Positions 30,961-41,916 of a stretch of 64,000 bases of DNA are shown here, in pieces; the first letter of the stretch is position 1, and each line of letters starts with the position of its first letter. The translations under genes were made by a program, and so were the position numbers. Where the stretch lies: positions 22,176,297 to 22,240,296 of the forward strand of contig OY294068.1 in the NCBI GenBank assembly GCA_958510875.1, given 5' to 3'. The notes below the pieces were generated by a model. That model did not search any database. It saw only the letters and a program-made list of their open reading frames with translations, and was not told the DNA's origin. This DNA comes from Endomychus coccineus. Lineage: Eukaryota > Arthropoda > Insecta > Coleoptera > Endomychidae.

Positions 30961-33871
30961 AGGTCAACCCAGGTAAGTGTGACCGCATTTTTAATTAGTT
31001 GGTATTTACCCCTGTCCTTCTTATGCTTGTTGTAACTTTAGAATGTCAACATTTTTTTACTATGATGCCACAACGTCTAGTTACTAACTGTGAATAATTA
31101 ATAGTTATCCAATAAGCTATCAGAAAGATAAACTAATTTTTTTAAAACCATGTCTGTGGATCACACTTCCCCATCAATCTGGGGCAAGTGTGACCATTGC
31201 TCATAGTGTCGATATATGTGCTAATATTCAGCACCCAGGGGTAAGTGTGAAACTTCTTTGAAAACTCTATTAGGATTTAATGTTTTTTTTTAAATATATT
31301 TATTAGAAAAAAAGTTACAAACTTTTAAAAATTATAAATTGAAATTATCAAACTCTACTTGAAAATGAAAATTATGTCTTCTGTCTTCAGTTGGTTCAGA
31401 CAAAACTCTTATTATGTCTTCATCAGCTACGGTATCTGTGTCTTCTATTTCTGGCCAACGGAAGGTATTTTTCTTACATTTAAGGAACATGACTAACCAC
31501 CCTTCATCTTCTCTATTTTTAACCTGCCCGACAAAATGTTTAACAGTCTTTTTGGTAGCGTATTTCACTATTACCCATCTTCCTACAACAATTTGTGAAG
31601 TGATTTCTTCCTCTTCTTGGAATACGTTACGACTATGTTCATCCTCTGATAAGGCTGGATGTTCCATTTCTTCTTCTTCAAATAGTTCAAGGTCATTATC
31701 ATCTTCTGACTCTATAAAAACTGGATCATCAATTTCTTCCTCTTCAAATACTTCAGGGTCATTGTCATCTTCTGACTCTATAAAAACTGGATCGTCCAAT
31801 TCATCCTCTGAGCTCGAGCTACTAAAATTTTCTTTTTTTCTTGCTGTTTTCGGCTTTCTTCTATTAGTCTTCTTTCTCATTGAGACCGTCTTCCCTCCTT
31901 TTCCCTTTTCCTCTTTTTCTTTCTTAAGCTTCTCCATTACCTGTCGTGAAGTAATTACCTCCGCACCGCACGCTACTTTTTTCTTCTTTTTAGTCAGAAC
32001 ATCCCTTTGAGTTTGCTTCACCGTATCCAATAACAGTTTCTCAAAACTTGGGTTTGTATCAAAAAGAGGTACAGTTGAGGGTCCAGGAGTATTCATGTCT
32101 TGTTCATTTCTGATGTTATTTTCCTCGGCAATATGAGCTGGCTCCGTCTGACTTGTTGGTATCTGTCGTTGGTAGTCTTTCCATCTTCTTAATGCTTCTG
32201 GATCGTACTTGTCATCTGGAATAACATCACAGTTGAATGGATGTATTCCCGCTTTACGAAATCCGTTTCTAAGTATTTCTGGATCTAATTCTTGCCAAGT
32301 TTTTCCAATGAGCTCAGAAAACACTTTTTTAGGAATCTTCAAACCAACATTTTTCCTTTGCCAGGACACCAATTTCAGATCCCAATTATCCTTTAGAGAT
32401 TTAAAAACGGATAAGTCTAAAGGCTGTAAAAGATGACTTGTGTGCGGTGGCAATTTTAGTATAGTGACATCATTTGCACGTGCTAGTTCAATAAGAGGAA
32501 CATTGACATGCGTACTGTGTCCATCATATATGACTAGGGCTGGCCTGTTCGGTCCCAATGCAGGAAGTAGAGTTTTCTGGAAAAAATTGAAAAAAATATC
32601 TGTTTGCATCCACCCATTAGGGCTTGCTGCATAGGCAGTATCTTTGAAGGAATTAGCTTCATCTGGTAACCAGGAATCCCAAACGTTCTTTCCCTTAAAT
32701 ATTATAAGTGGCGGAGCTTTAACACCGGATGCAGAAACAGCTGATAGGACAGTGGTGTTCTCCCTACCTGGTCCGGAGGTAGTTCGCGAGCTTGGTCTTC
32801 CTCTTGCTCCAACAATTTTTGTTTTGTGAGGATCATGTGATAAAGATGTTTCGTCTAGGTTCCAAATAAGTTCTGGCTTGTCATGGAGATTTAAATCATT
32901 CAGGGTTGTATCCAGTAAATTAAAATATTCATTAATTATGAAAGGATCTGTCATTTTTTTTCTTGCAAATTCGACAGCCTGAGGTTTTTTAAGGCTCATG
33001 TTGTGCCTTTTTTTGAAGTTAAAAAACCACTCATCTCCAGGAATATTATTCCTAAAAGGTGTCTTTATTCCATTCTTACTAACATATTCAGCGACAATAT
33101 TCAAAAGTTCTTTCCGAGAAATCCCGAAACCCCATTGCTCCATTGTTTTAAGGCTCCGAGCTAATCGTTCTTCTTCTGCATATGGAATAGCTGGCGCTCT
33201 TCCTTGAGTTTTACTCTTGTTACCACGAACACCAGTGACATGATACAATATCGTAGTTTTGGGGATGCGGTATAGTTTGTGTGCTCGATATATAGTCATG
33301 ACACCCCTTTTGATTTCTTGAACGGCGGTTTCCAGGTCAGCCTTGGAATACTTTGAAGCCCGTTGTGTTATACGTGTATAATTCCTAACCATTTTGAACC
33401 TGAAGCCAAAATTTGTTCTCAGTGTGAGATCTCTAAAATAACAAGTTCACACTTGCCCCTTGAATTTATGTCACTCTAACCCCAAAGTATATTTTTCTTG
33501 AGGCAAGTGTGACCCATATTTGAAAACAATCTTAACAATGAAAGCGTATATTGTTGATATTGGACAATAAAATGCAACTTTAGAACTATACACTACTAAA
33601 TAAAAACTCAGACTTACCACAGATTTTACCCAGGTTATTAATAATTCATAAAACACGTGTCTACTCATTCAACAGGTTGATAACAGCAAGCTTCATTCAC
33701 TGTCAAATAACTTTATGAGATTTAGGTTGGTAGAGTTCCTACTTATAGCCATGTGTTGGCAAGTAACTCTAGCTACTTGGTATGAGATGTCGCTCAAATC
33801 GGTCATCTGTAAAACCTATTTAACATAAGGGATCCCACTTGCCCCAAAATCACACTTACCCGGGTTGACCT
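30961..33871 (-). mobile_element. Complete pogo-type transposon, 2911 bp
   Basis: Flanked by TA (30959-30960 and 33872-33873). TIRs start AGGTCAACCCAGGTAAGTG on the left and, inverted, AGGTCAACCCGGGTAAGTG on the right. Subterminal copies of a GGCAAGTGTGACC-like word recur near both ends (about 30970, 31161, 31181, 31238, 33445, 33501, 33834, 33849). The single intact transposase ORF lies on the minus strand. It sits inside the left TIR of the DD41D element, so it is younger than that insertion. Confidence 0.93.
31332..33392 (-). CDS. pogo-family transposase, intact, 686 aa
   Basis: It would bind the element ends and catalyse cut-and-paste transposition in the nucleus. Residues ~10-60 form a Psq-type helix-turn-helix (YSKADLETAVQEIKRG, PKTTILYHV). 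Residues ~65-140 look like a CENP-B-type HTH (RLARSLKTMEQWGFGISR, DEWFFNFKKRHNMSL). The DDE_1 core follows, with catalytic Asp in IWNLDETS (~180), LVIYDGHSTH (~300) and LLQPLDLSVFKSLK (~335); the second and third are 35 residues apart. A Lys-rich and then Ser/Asp/Glu-rich linker contains a tandem acidic repeat (DDPVFIESEDDND twice). The C-terminal ~70 residues (GRWVIVKYATKKTVKHFVGQ, FRWPE) look like a small beta-rich domain. No stop or frameshift is seen, so it may be recently active. A domesticated gene is less likely because the TIRs are intact. Confidence 0.93.
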   Translation of the reverse strand: MVRNYTRITQRASKYSKADLETAVQEIKRGVMTIYRAHKLYRIPKTTILYHVTGVRGNKSKTQGRAPAIPYAEEERLARSLKTMEQWGFGISRKELLNIVAEYVSKNGIKTPFRNNIPGDEWFFNFKKRHNMSLKKPQAVEFARKKMTDPFIINEYFNLLDTTLNDLNLHDKPELIWNLDETSLSHDPHKTKIVGARGRPSSRTTSGPGRENTTVLSAVSASGVKAPPLIIFKGKNVWDSWLPDEANSFKDTAYAASPNGWMQTDIFFNFFQKTLLPALGPNRPALVIYDGHSTHVNVPLIELARANDVTILKLPPHTSHLLQPLDLSVFKSLKDNWDLKLVSWQRKNVGLKIPKKVFSELIGKTWQELDPEILRNGFRKAGIHPFNCDVIPDDKYDPEALRRWKDYQRQIPTSQTEPAHIAEENNIRNEQDMNTPGPSTVPLFDTNPSFEKLLLDTVKQTQRDVLTKKKKKVACGAEVITSRQVMEKLKKEKEEKGKGGKTVSMRKKTNRRKPKTARKKENFSSSSSEDELDDPVFIESEDDNDPEVFEEEEIDDPVFIESEDDNDLELFEEEEMEHPALSEDEHSRNVFQEEEEITSQIVVGRWVIVKYATKKTVKHFVGQVKNREDEGWLVMFLKCKKNTFRWPEIEDTDTVADEDIIRVLSEPTEDRRHNFHFQVEFDNFNL

Positions 33872-34158
33872 TATAGCAAACTTATGTTTTTTTAAATGGA
33901 ACATCCTGTATATTTATAGACTATAAAATTTGTCTTTTTTTTACCTTTTCAAAAATATATGATAGTATAAACTTTTTTTCAGAAACACGCAAATAATTGA
34001 CAATTTTTAGAAATTAAATACATATTTTAATAGTAGGCCATTGATATTGATTATGACAAGAAACAGAAATAAACATCAAATCTCTATCACATGTAAGCTG
34101 TTTATTTTCGTTCTTTTGGTATCATTATTCAATAGATATTTATCAATTTTTTCGAATA

Positions 34159-35283
34159 ATGGCAGTTTACGAAAATTATGAGAAATATGATATGATGGTA
34201 TGTTTTATACAGAGTAATGAAAATTCTGAAGAAGCTTCGGAATTATATTTCCAAAGGTGAGTAAGCTATTATGGCTATGAAAATCTCTATAATCATTTTA
34301 ATTTTTGCTTGTTAGATATCCAGAAAGAAGGCAACCGTTTTTTGGGATATTGGCCCGTTTAAAAGCAAATTTAGTTGAGCACGGATCATTTGTTCACCCG
34401 CGCCCTAAAACATACAACAAAGAGAACAGGGAAAGAAAAGAGATAGATACTTTAGGATATATAGAAGCAACATTTTCGTCCTCATGTAGAAAAATTTAGA
34501 AGGAAATTGGTGTGCCAAAAACTAACGCTCAGAGGATCTTGAAGAAATATAAGTATCATCCATACAAATTTAATATACTACAACATTTGCATCCTGGCGA
34601 TGCCGAGCGCCGGGCACTGTTTTGCCAGTGGTATTTGCAACAAATCGATGCTAACGATTTATTTGGCAGACTTGTTTTTGGTCAGACGAATGCTTTATTT
34701 CAAGTGCTGGCATTTTCAATCGTCACAATACCAGGAACTGGCGTAGTGAAAATCTGCATTTAATGTTTGAAAGGGCACAACAAGGACGCTTTGGAGTTGA
34801 GGTTTCATGTTTTATTTTGGGTAGACATATAGTTTATAGGATTTTTGAAGGAGGTCTTACAGCACGTAGATACCTAGAAATTCTTGAGGAAGTTATTCCA
34901 GAACTGCTCGAAAACATTCCATTAGCCCAGTATAATGCTGTTTACCTACAGCAAGATGGTGCCCCAAGTCATAACTGTAGGCTCTTAAGGGCCTTTCTAA
35001 ATAATAACTTTCCTCAAAGATGGATAGGTACCAACGGACCTGTTAGATGGCCTCCACGATTACCAGATCTCTCAATTTTAGATTTTTTTTATGGGGTTAT
35101 ATACAAAATGAAGTATATAAACCTCGATATGACGGCATTGCAAAACTTCGAGAGGCAATTCATTTAGCTTTTCGAAATCTGCGAATGAGAACAATGGTTC
35201 TTTTGAACGCTATTCAAAGAATCTCAAAGATGTGCCAATTTTGCATTAGAGAAAATGGTGGTCAATTTGAACATCACATTTAA
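34159..35283 (+). pseudogene. DD41D IS630/Tc1-type transposase with one short intron, broken
   Basis: Exon 1 (34159-34256) starts MAVYENYEKYDMMVCFIQ. A 59-bp intron (34257-34315) has GTGAGT and TTGTTAG ends, and exon 2 continues PERRQPFFGILARL. The N-terminal HTH region is followed by FNILQHLHPGDAERR. The first catalytic Asp lies in WSDE after a frameshift near 34675, the second in YLQQDGAPSHN, the third in LDFFLWG after another frameshift near 35090; 41 residues separate the last two. A TAG at 34497 also interrupts it. The family is IS630/Tc1-like but distinct from the mariner copies in this window. Inactive. Confidence 0.85.
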
Positions 35284-35944
35284 TTTTTTTTAATAATGTT
35301 ATTTTTTTGTGTTTTTGTTATATTGTCACTTTACGCCACAAAACTGTTGTTACAAACTTACTGTTAGAAAAAGATCTATGGGAATTTTTTTTAATAGATA
35401 CCTATATACAACGTATCCAATTATTTGTTAGTAATATGTAAGTTGCACTTGTTTATTATTGTTATCCATAGCCTACTATTAAAATATGTATTTAATTTTC
35501 TGAAAATTGTCAATTATTTGCGTGTTTCTGAAAAAAAGTTTATACTATCATATATTTTTGAAAAGGTAAAAAAAAGACAAATTTTATAGTCTATAAATAT
35601 ACAGGGTGTTCCATTTAAAAAAACATAAGTTTACTTTATAACTCAAAAACAGTAAATATGTAACAAAAGTTATCTACACCACTGCATTCTACGGAAAAAA
35701 ATCTATTAGAATGTTATTTTACCTTTTCGATAAGTTGAAGGATAACGGAGATACGAGGGGGGTCACAAAATGCAACATTTTCAGAAATGTCCTGTATCTT
35801 AAAAACTAAAAGGGCTATGAAAATTCTGTTGACGGCATCTTGAGTTTTATGAAAAAGTAGCACAGTATCGCGAAAACCGCAACTCTCTATCTTTAAAAAT
35901 AAAGGAGATACCCCGCAAAAGTACCCAAAATGGGACACCCTGTA

Positions 35945-36270
35945 CCTATGATCACTCTATTTTCAAAAGTCTTGTTTATTTATTTTCCAAAAGTGCAATT
36001 TCCTAATTCGAATCTCACATATATATAATACCAGAAACAATAAAAACAAATACATCAAAATACCTAAAAGCACAAATAACCTCCACCTAAGATTTTTGAA
36101 CTCCACTGCTTCAAAAATTTACAACTTACTACCTACATCCCTGAAACAAATAAAGGACTATATCGAATCGAATGAGTCGTGCAGATCAAAATCGGTCCAA
36201 GAGAAAAAAATGTCCTTATCAAGTCCCCCGTTTACTGGACTATCATTGTTATTCACAATCAACTGTATGG
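35945..36270 (+). mobile_element. LINE, right part (C-terminal tail of ORF2)
   Basis: Resumes the reading frame broken at 30651: MITLFSKVLFIYFPKVQFPN, then after frameshifts TSNNLHLRFLNSTASKIYN-like and LKQIKDYIESN-like blocks. This is the C-terminal tail style of CR1-type LINE proteins, and it is comparable with the tail at 60894-61160. It confirms that the DD41D element inserted into a pre-existing LINE. Confidence 0.7.
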
Positions 36271-37485
36271 CTTAACAAAAGTGTCAGTCTATTTCCAAAT
36301 AAATAAATCTAGGTAATATATTTGGATGATGTATGTTTGGAAAGTCGTCTAGTCACACTAGTATTTGGAACAACGATTACTTATGTTAGTTATTTCAGAA
36401 ATTAACATGAATCTTCTCAATCCATTTCTATTTATGTTCATTGTCGGTTTCTCCTCTCCTCTCACAATAACAATGTATACATTCCCTCTTATATAAGTGT
36501 CCTCACCACACCACAGGAGATAAGTTTCTAATCCTTGATCTGATAGTATTATTTTTCCCAATCGACTGAATATTTTGTAATCCCATTATGCGTGTAAGCT
36601 TATCTTTTTCTTTCCTTTCAGGGAAACTTTCATGCTTCAGTAAGTAATCCATCGGACCCTAGCCTTAATTGATGAACCGTCAATAAAGTTATTGGTATTA
36701 TATACACTGGCGTCCATTGTTCGTTTCTTTCTAATTACCGACGATTCCGCTTCCAGTTATATCGGATGAAGTGATTTAAGCCATTGATGTTGGAATATTA
36801 CAGTTTATTCAAAGAAACCACAATTACCTTTTACAACAGCTGACGATTACCAACCTACGATTTTAGGAGTGAAAACTAATGATAAATGTGCTAAGCGTAA
36901 AACTTTGATTTATCAAGTGATAAAAATTTAATTGGAATTGATATTCGCGAAATAACATAATAACAGAAGATATTAGTTTAAAATTGTTCACAATATGCTT
37001 TAGAAGCACTTACTTGAGGAATCTTCATTTTTTCGATTTACCACTTAGTTTTTGGGCGATTTTACAATATTTGCCAAGAAAAGTCATACTCTATTTTAGT
37101 CAAGTAACAAAGTAGTCATAAATAATTCAATCAGATTTCATGTTTTCTATCAGATGCATGCTTCCAATTCGATTCCAAGTTCTTCTTTGGGGAGATAATA
37201 ATCTACAGTAAAGCCTCGACTGTAAACAAGTATGATAGCGTTGATGCCTCAAGTGCAAATAATACTCTACATCTCATTTGGGATGATCCAGTGAAGCATG
37301 GACTTATAATGAGTAGTAGGTTCATCCCTGTGGTAAATTGAGGTCATACGTTTCAGATTTATCAGCTCATATTTTCCAGTTGTTTTGGTAACCTAATGCT
37401 ATGGTTCAGTTGGTTCCAAGTTCTCCCCGTGTGTCGCTTGTTTGATAATAGGCAATAAGGGAAGTATGGTATTTTGCAGGGTTAG
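36271..37485. other. No gene recognised
   Basis: AT-rich sequence without supported ORFs or repeats. A longer but stop-broken minus-strand stretch at about 37150-37450 has no recognisable motif. Confidence 0.35.
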
Positions 37486-38454
37486 ATTAGATTAGATTTG
37501 TATTGTGGCTTATGGGCTAGGAACCTCTCCACTGCGAGCTTTACAGCTCTATTGTGTGTGTGCCTTCATGTTATGTTAGAGTTCCCTGTCTAGACCCGTC
37601 CTTATTACTAGACTCTATAGGCCAGAGGTTTGTGGAATACCACAATTCTTTCTCTTCTTCATTCTATGTTTCCCATTCATTTCTTTATACATAACATATT
37701 GGATCAAGAGATGATAACCATATCAACAAAATTATGTAAAAAGCATTAGCTAGCAACAACTTTGGAATAAAATTATCATGAACGCAGAACTGTTTCGTTT
37801 CATTATTCAATCAAATTAAAATGTAGTACCATTGCAGAGCCTCCATATATTGGAAGGGTTGTGGTTTTACCTCCCTTGTTCTCGAAAACCTTAGCGTTGT
37901 CAGACCTTCGCAGTAGTACAGTATGGGTGCTGAAGTTTCCTCATCTTCTTGGCGGAACCATCGATCAATCGGATGTTGTTCATATGTTTGTTAGGTCTAC
38001 AATGCCCTGTCAGATGATTCTTCAATGATGAACTCTTTGACCTTTCTCATTCCCGGCGTCTTGTTCCACTATTCTCAAGATAGCTTTCTCATCTAATTAC
38101 TGATTATGATTTCGGCAGCGCTTTTTCTATACCAAAGGTTCTGGACCAATTACGGCAGAACGTGCTCCTATTCGGGCTTGTGAAGCTGCCTCTTCATTAT
38201 CTTTGAAACATGTGTGGCCCGGTACTCAAGCTGAAGACAGTCTGTTTTGACTGCCCAACTTTTGTAGGATTTGTGAGCAATCCCAGACAATTAACTTGCA
38301 GGGAGCTGATTGCTTTCATAGCCGCTTGGCGATGGTATTCTCCTTAAACTCTTGCCCTAGTAATTCTTCGGCACAGTGATGTATTGTTTACCTGGAATAT
38401 CGTCACGTGCTTACATAATACCAGTGAAACTCTTGTCTTTGCCTTTATATATAT

Positions 38455-39866
38455 TGTTAAGAAAAACTCTTATTAGTTTTATTTTGCCCCACGTTGCGGT
38501 GACACTTGTTATTGATTATTATGTTTGAATTTTTAATTTCACTTTAATTTTATTCCGGCTAGCTTTCTTTATTAATTTTTGTTTTGATTTGATTTTAATT
38601 TGGTTTGTATTGAAAATGTTTTTTTATATATTCTATGGAATTGAACACAATATTTTTGTTGGAATGTTAAAAGTTCTAAATTTAAAATTAATGATTCTAT
38701 GTTATATCTTACGATTTGTTTTATGTTCTACAATTCTATGCTTAACCTCCAAAACTGGTTAATATTACTTATTATTTATAAACAACAATCTTACTTTCAG
38801 ATATACAAATGATGATACAATGATGATATTATAAACAAACTTACTTTTAAGTTATATCCAATTATATGGTGGAAAATGTAGCAATGTTCAGTTGATTTTG
38901 TATATTCTTGATGATTTTAATGTATCACTTTAAAAACACAATTACTCTGCTTTGAAACATTCACAAACACAGGTAAACTACGTGGTTACTTCTTTTGAAA
39001 TTCAGGAACTGTTGATAAAATTGTTAACTTGTTTTATTCTTTTTAAAGATATAAAACTTCTTCAACAATATACTGGAACGTTATCGAAGACTGGATACTA
39101 TACGATGCTATTTATTAGCTGTGTTATTATAACCTTACTTTAACTTATCGAAGCTACTGAGAGACTGAGACTACTTGAGTTCTCCGATGTTATTCAAAAA
39201 CTAAGGTTAGGGAAATATGCTTGAGCTGCAGAAGATGCTTGGATCTTGATGTTATTGCAAGACTGAACTAGCTTCCTTCCTGTTTCTTTTTATAGGGCTT
39301 CCAAAAGGACGTCAGTTGCTGTCATAATTGACCAATGAAATGTTTTCTTTGCTTATCAAGGATGCTTTGGTCATTGTTGAAAACTGACATAACTTTTAAT
39401 TGTTGACCTATTTGACGTTTCTTAATTGTCTCGACCAATCAGAATAGAGTATTCTATAAATTTTGAATTATTGAAGATTTTCAAATTATTTAAAGGGATT
39501 ATGCTTTCAGCTATCTAAATTAATATTGCCTATATTTTTCCACACATTTTGATATGAGATAACCTATGATTAGGTTAATATTAACTATCTTATGATAGTC
39601 TGGGAATCATTTCAATTATGATTTCTTCTTTCGTATCACCGTACGTTTATCCACTTTCACTGTTTTCTTGTTTACACTTCTTATTCTATTTACATTATGG
39701 TTTATTTTGTTCTACATTGTTTAATACCTTATACTATCTACAATTTAACTTTTAATAATGTTTTTAATTCCATATTTTATATATTTTATTATTTTTTTCT
39801 GATTTTTAATGTTCGGTAAGTTCAATTTTTATTATTTTATGTTGTTTAGGAAATGAAATCATAACA
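38455..39866 (-). mobile_element. Solo LTR of an LTR retrotransposon, ~1.41 kb
   Basis: Starts TGTTATGATTTC and ends CTTAACA (minus sense), i.e. TG...CA, with short inverted ends TGTTA/TAACA. It is flanked by ATAT on both sides in an AT-rich target, so a 4-bp duplication is likely but not unambiguous. It sits precisely inside the RNase H domain of the surrounding LINE. No gag or pol is present, consistent with recombination between two LTRs. The family (gypsy or BEL) cannot be told. Confidence 0.78.
39262..39294 (-). promoter_or_regulatory. LTR core promoter: TATA box and initiator
   Basis: On the minus strand CCCTATAAAAAG is followed about 30 bp downstream by TTCAGTC, which matches the arthropod initiator. 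Spacing and position in the middle of the LTR suit an RNA polymerase II start site that would define the U3/R boundary. Confidence 0.6.
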
Positions 39867-40320
39867 ATATATTTCTGCCCCTACGCCTCCTTAGTTTTTG
39901 AGTCGTCTGTGAAGCAAACCATTTCTGCATCAAGTGGAAGTCCTCCCTTTCATGCCTCTTTGTCTGTTATCACTTCCCTTTTAATTTTATCGAAGCCGTA
40001 CTTGGGAATCATCTCATTGGATGGCATTCCCATTATGGGGTCGTTTTCGAACTCATTGCATAGCTCGTTGTACATATTACCGTGCACTCTACTTATGTGC
40101 ACTTCCACTCTGGTCAGTCTGCTGGTGTCCTGGCTTCACCTTGTAGGTGCACATGAAGTATCTTTACGTTCAGCAAGACTTCTAAGCCGGATATTGGGGT
40201 TGTCCTCATAGCTCCCGTGGCTGCCATTTAAGCTTGCCTTTTAGCCTTCGGATCTCCCCAACCTGCTGAGTCTTTGACCACCATACCAGCTAACAGCTGA
40301 TCCATTAGTATCATTCATAA

Positions 40321-41327
40321 TGTCCAGTCTGATGAAATAATTATTATCTGTCACTACTATACCACTAGAATGAATGCGATGAACGAGATATGTTCATTTG
40401 CAATAATATAAATGATGGTATTCCTAAAGCTTCGGATTTATGATAGCAGCCGAAACGTCAGTTTCCGATTTGTCGATGTTTCATTTCGTCGTTTCATTTC
40501 ACGTGTCAGACGAAATGAACATTCGTTATTGGTAGCGGTAACACGGGCATCGCAAAGGTATGCCTTCGTTTCGTATAAGTACGTCATTTGATTCCCGAGT
40601 TCTCGATTACGTTGACTGCTTTTCGCCACCTACATCTACAAATAGAACAGGGAGAAAACGAAGACGACGGCGACGAGCGGAAAACAGCTTGTTGTTAGTT
40701 TCTTAACAAGCAGTAGTGCGCTGTCACAGTTTCTGAAGGAAACTCTACCGGGATCTGGTTTTGAAGTCAATGGCGGCTCGTGAAATTTGTATTTATTGGT
40801 GAAACGTTCATCACAACAGCTTGAACTTGATATTATATGTTGGATATACACAAATAGCTATTATACTCTTAGCAGTACGCTGATTACGTATTTTTAACTT
40901 ATAAAGCAGTAAAAGTTGTGATAACCAACGATTAGGTATTCTTACAGATACGACAGTCAGAAAGAGAACGTAAAATAAAATTGGGTAGACCGAGATTCTC
41001 ATTTAAATACCAGTAATTTTAAGTAGGTAGTCTCGAGTCAAGAGTCGTAGAATACGTCCAAACCAACATGATAAATTTTCCATGTAAATGTCTCACGTGT
41101 CATTGTTTGTTATAAGCACAGATAACATAACACTTTGCTTTTCTGGATCCTGAGTTGCCGTTTATGAATGCTAATTGTTTGTTAACACAGGAGGTTGTTC
41201 TTGTCCATCTTCTGGAAAAATGAGAAAAGGTGCTTAATACTGAAGCTCAGTATTTACATATAAAAATACAATTCAATTCAATAACTTCAATAATATCTGT
41301 AAATCATTGAAAGAAAAATACTGATAT
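40321..41327. other. No gene; CpG-rich patch and dispersed repeat
   Basis: A CpG-rich patch spans about 40440-40760. 40640-40765 matches 44880-45000 (see repeat entry). A hAT-end-like string lies at 40768-40784. Minus frames at 40438-41002 show no domains. Confidence 0.4.
40640..40765 (+). repeat. Dispersed repeat sharing AACAGCTTGTTGTTAGTTT, copy 1
   Basis: Aligns with 44880-45000 in the same orientation: purine- and CGACG-rich lead, AACAGCTTGTTGTTAGTTT, ACAAGCA, then a CTACCG.GATCT block. The family is unknown; neither copy has a recognised coding content. Confidence 0.65.
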
Positions 41328-41916
41328 TACGAGGGCATAGTGAAAAATAAAACAGATGGCGCCTCAATCGATAATCTCATATGACATTTGTGATGTACCA
41401 TCTTTAACTAGAACGCATTAAAAATTTCAGACTGATATGTCATTCAGTTCTGTTTAGACACCCATCGAAAGTAAGCAGCCTTGAAGATTTTTGTAAGCAA
41501 GGAAAAAAGTGAACTTCGCGTCTTGATTAAACATTATTTCTTGCGTGAAAAAAACATTATGCAAACAAAGCGCTTGTTAAACATTATGGCGACTCTTTAC
41601 GATCGATTGAAACGATTCACAAGTGGTTTACTTATTTTCGTTGTGGTGGTATGACCACAAAGAATGCCGAACGTTCTGGTCATCCAATTGAGGTTACAAC
41701 ATCAGAAATGGATAAAATCCATGGTATTATATTGGACGATCGGCGAGTTGAAGTGCACAAGATTGCTGAGGCTATGGGCATCTCAACCGAACGGGTACAG
41801 AACATTTTGCATAAATTTTTGAATATGAGAAAGCTATCAGCCAGATGGGTGCCGCATTTGCTCTCTATTGACAACAAGCGCGACCGTGTGACAACTTCCA
41901 ATAAGTGTTTGAAGAT

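Larger units (their letters stand above)
30654..35942. mobile_element. DD41D-type IS630/Tc1 element with ~475-bp TIRs, carrying a nested pogo
   Basis: Bounded by TA duplications (30652-30653 and 35943-35944) and termini CAGGGTGTCCCATTTTGG and its inverse. Without the pogo insert, the left TIR is 30654-30960 plus 33872-34043, and it matches 35468-35942 inverted. A second, inward copy of the terminal motif (CAGGGTGTTCCATTT) sits about 338 bp from each end, so each long TIR itself looks like a small MITE plus 135 bp. The transposase lies between the TIRs on the plus strand. Confidence 0.9.
37486..40320 (-). mobile_element. RNase H-bearing LINE (I/LOA/R1-group), split by a solo LTR
   Basis: In element sense (minus): RT C-terminal region with TGAMRTTP near 40215 and a LEVLLNVKILHVHLQGEA-like block, then the start of RNase H, MVCFTDDSKTKEA, at about 39890. 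It is interrupted at 39867-38454 by an LTR and resumes with VTIFQ (38400), a LVWDCSQILQKLG-like stretch, then WVPGHTCFKDNEEAA (38230). The Zn-like C-terminal EDEETSAHILYYCEG region is near 37930. The 3' untranslated end (37486-37620) finishes in AATCTAATCTA and matches 2842-2975. Stops and frameshifts make it dead. Confidence 0.85.

Noticed and set aside
31414..33207. Several plus-strand ORFs, one Ser-rich of 198 codons
   Set aside because: They are antisense shadows of the pogo transposase; the Ser-rich one mirrors its acidic region.
38454..39867. DNA transposon with TTGTTA inverted ends
   Set aside because: TG...CA ends, ATAT flanks, length and an internal TATA/initiator pair fit a solo LTR better than a TIR element.
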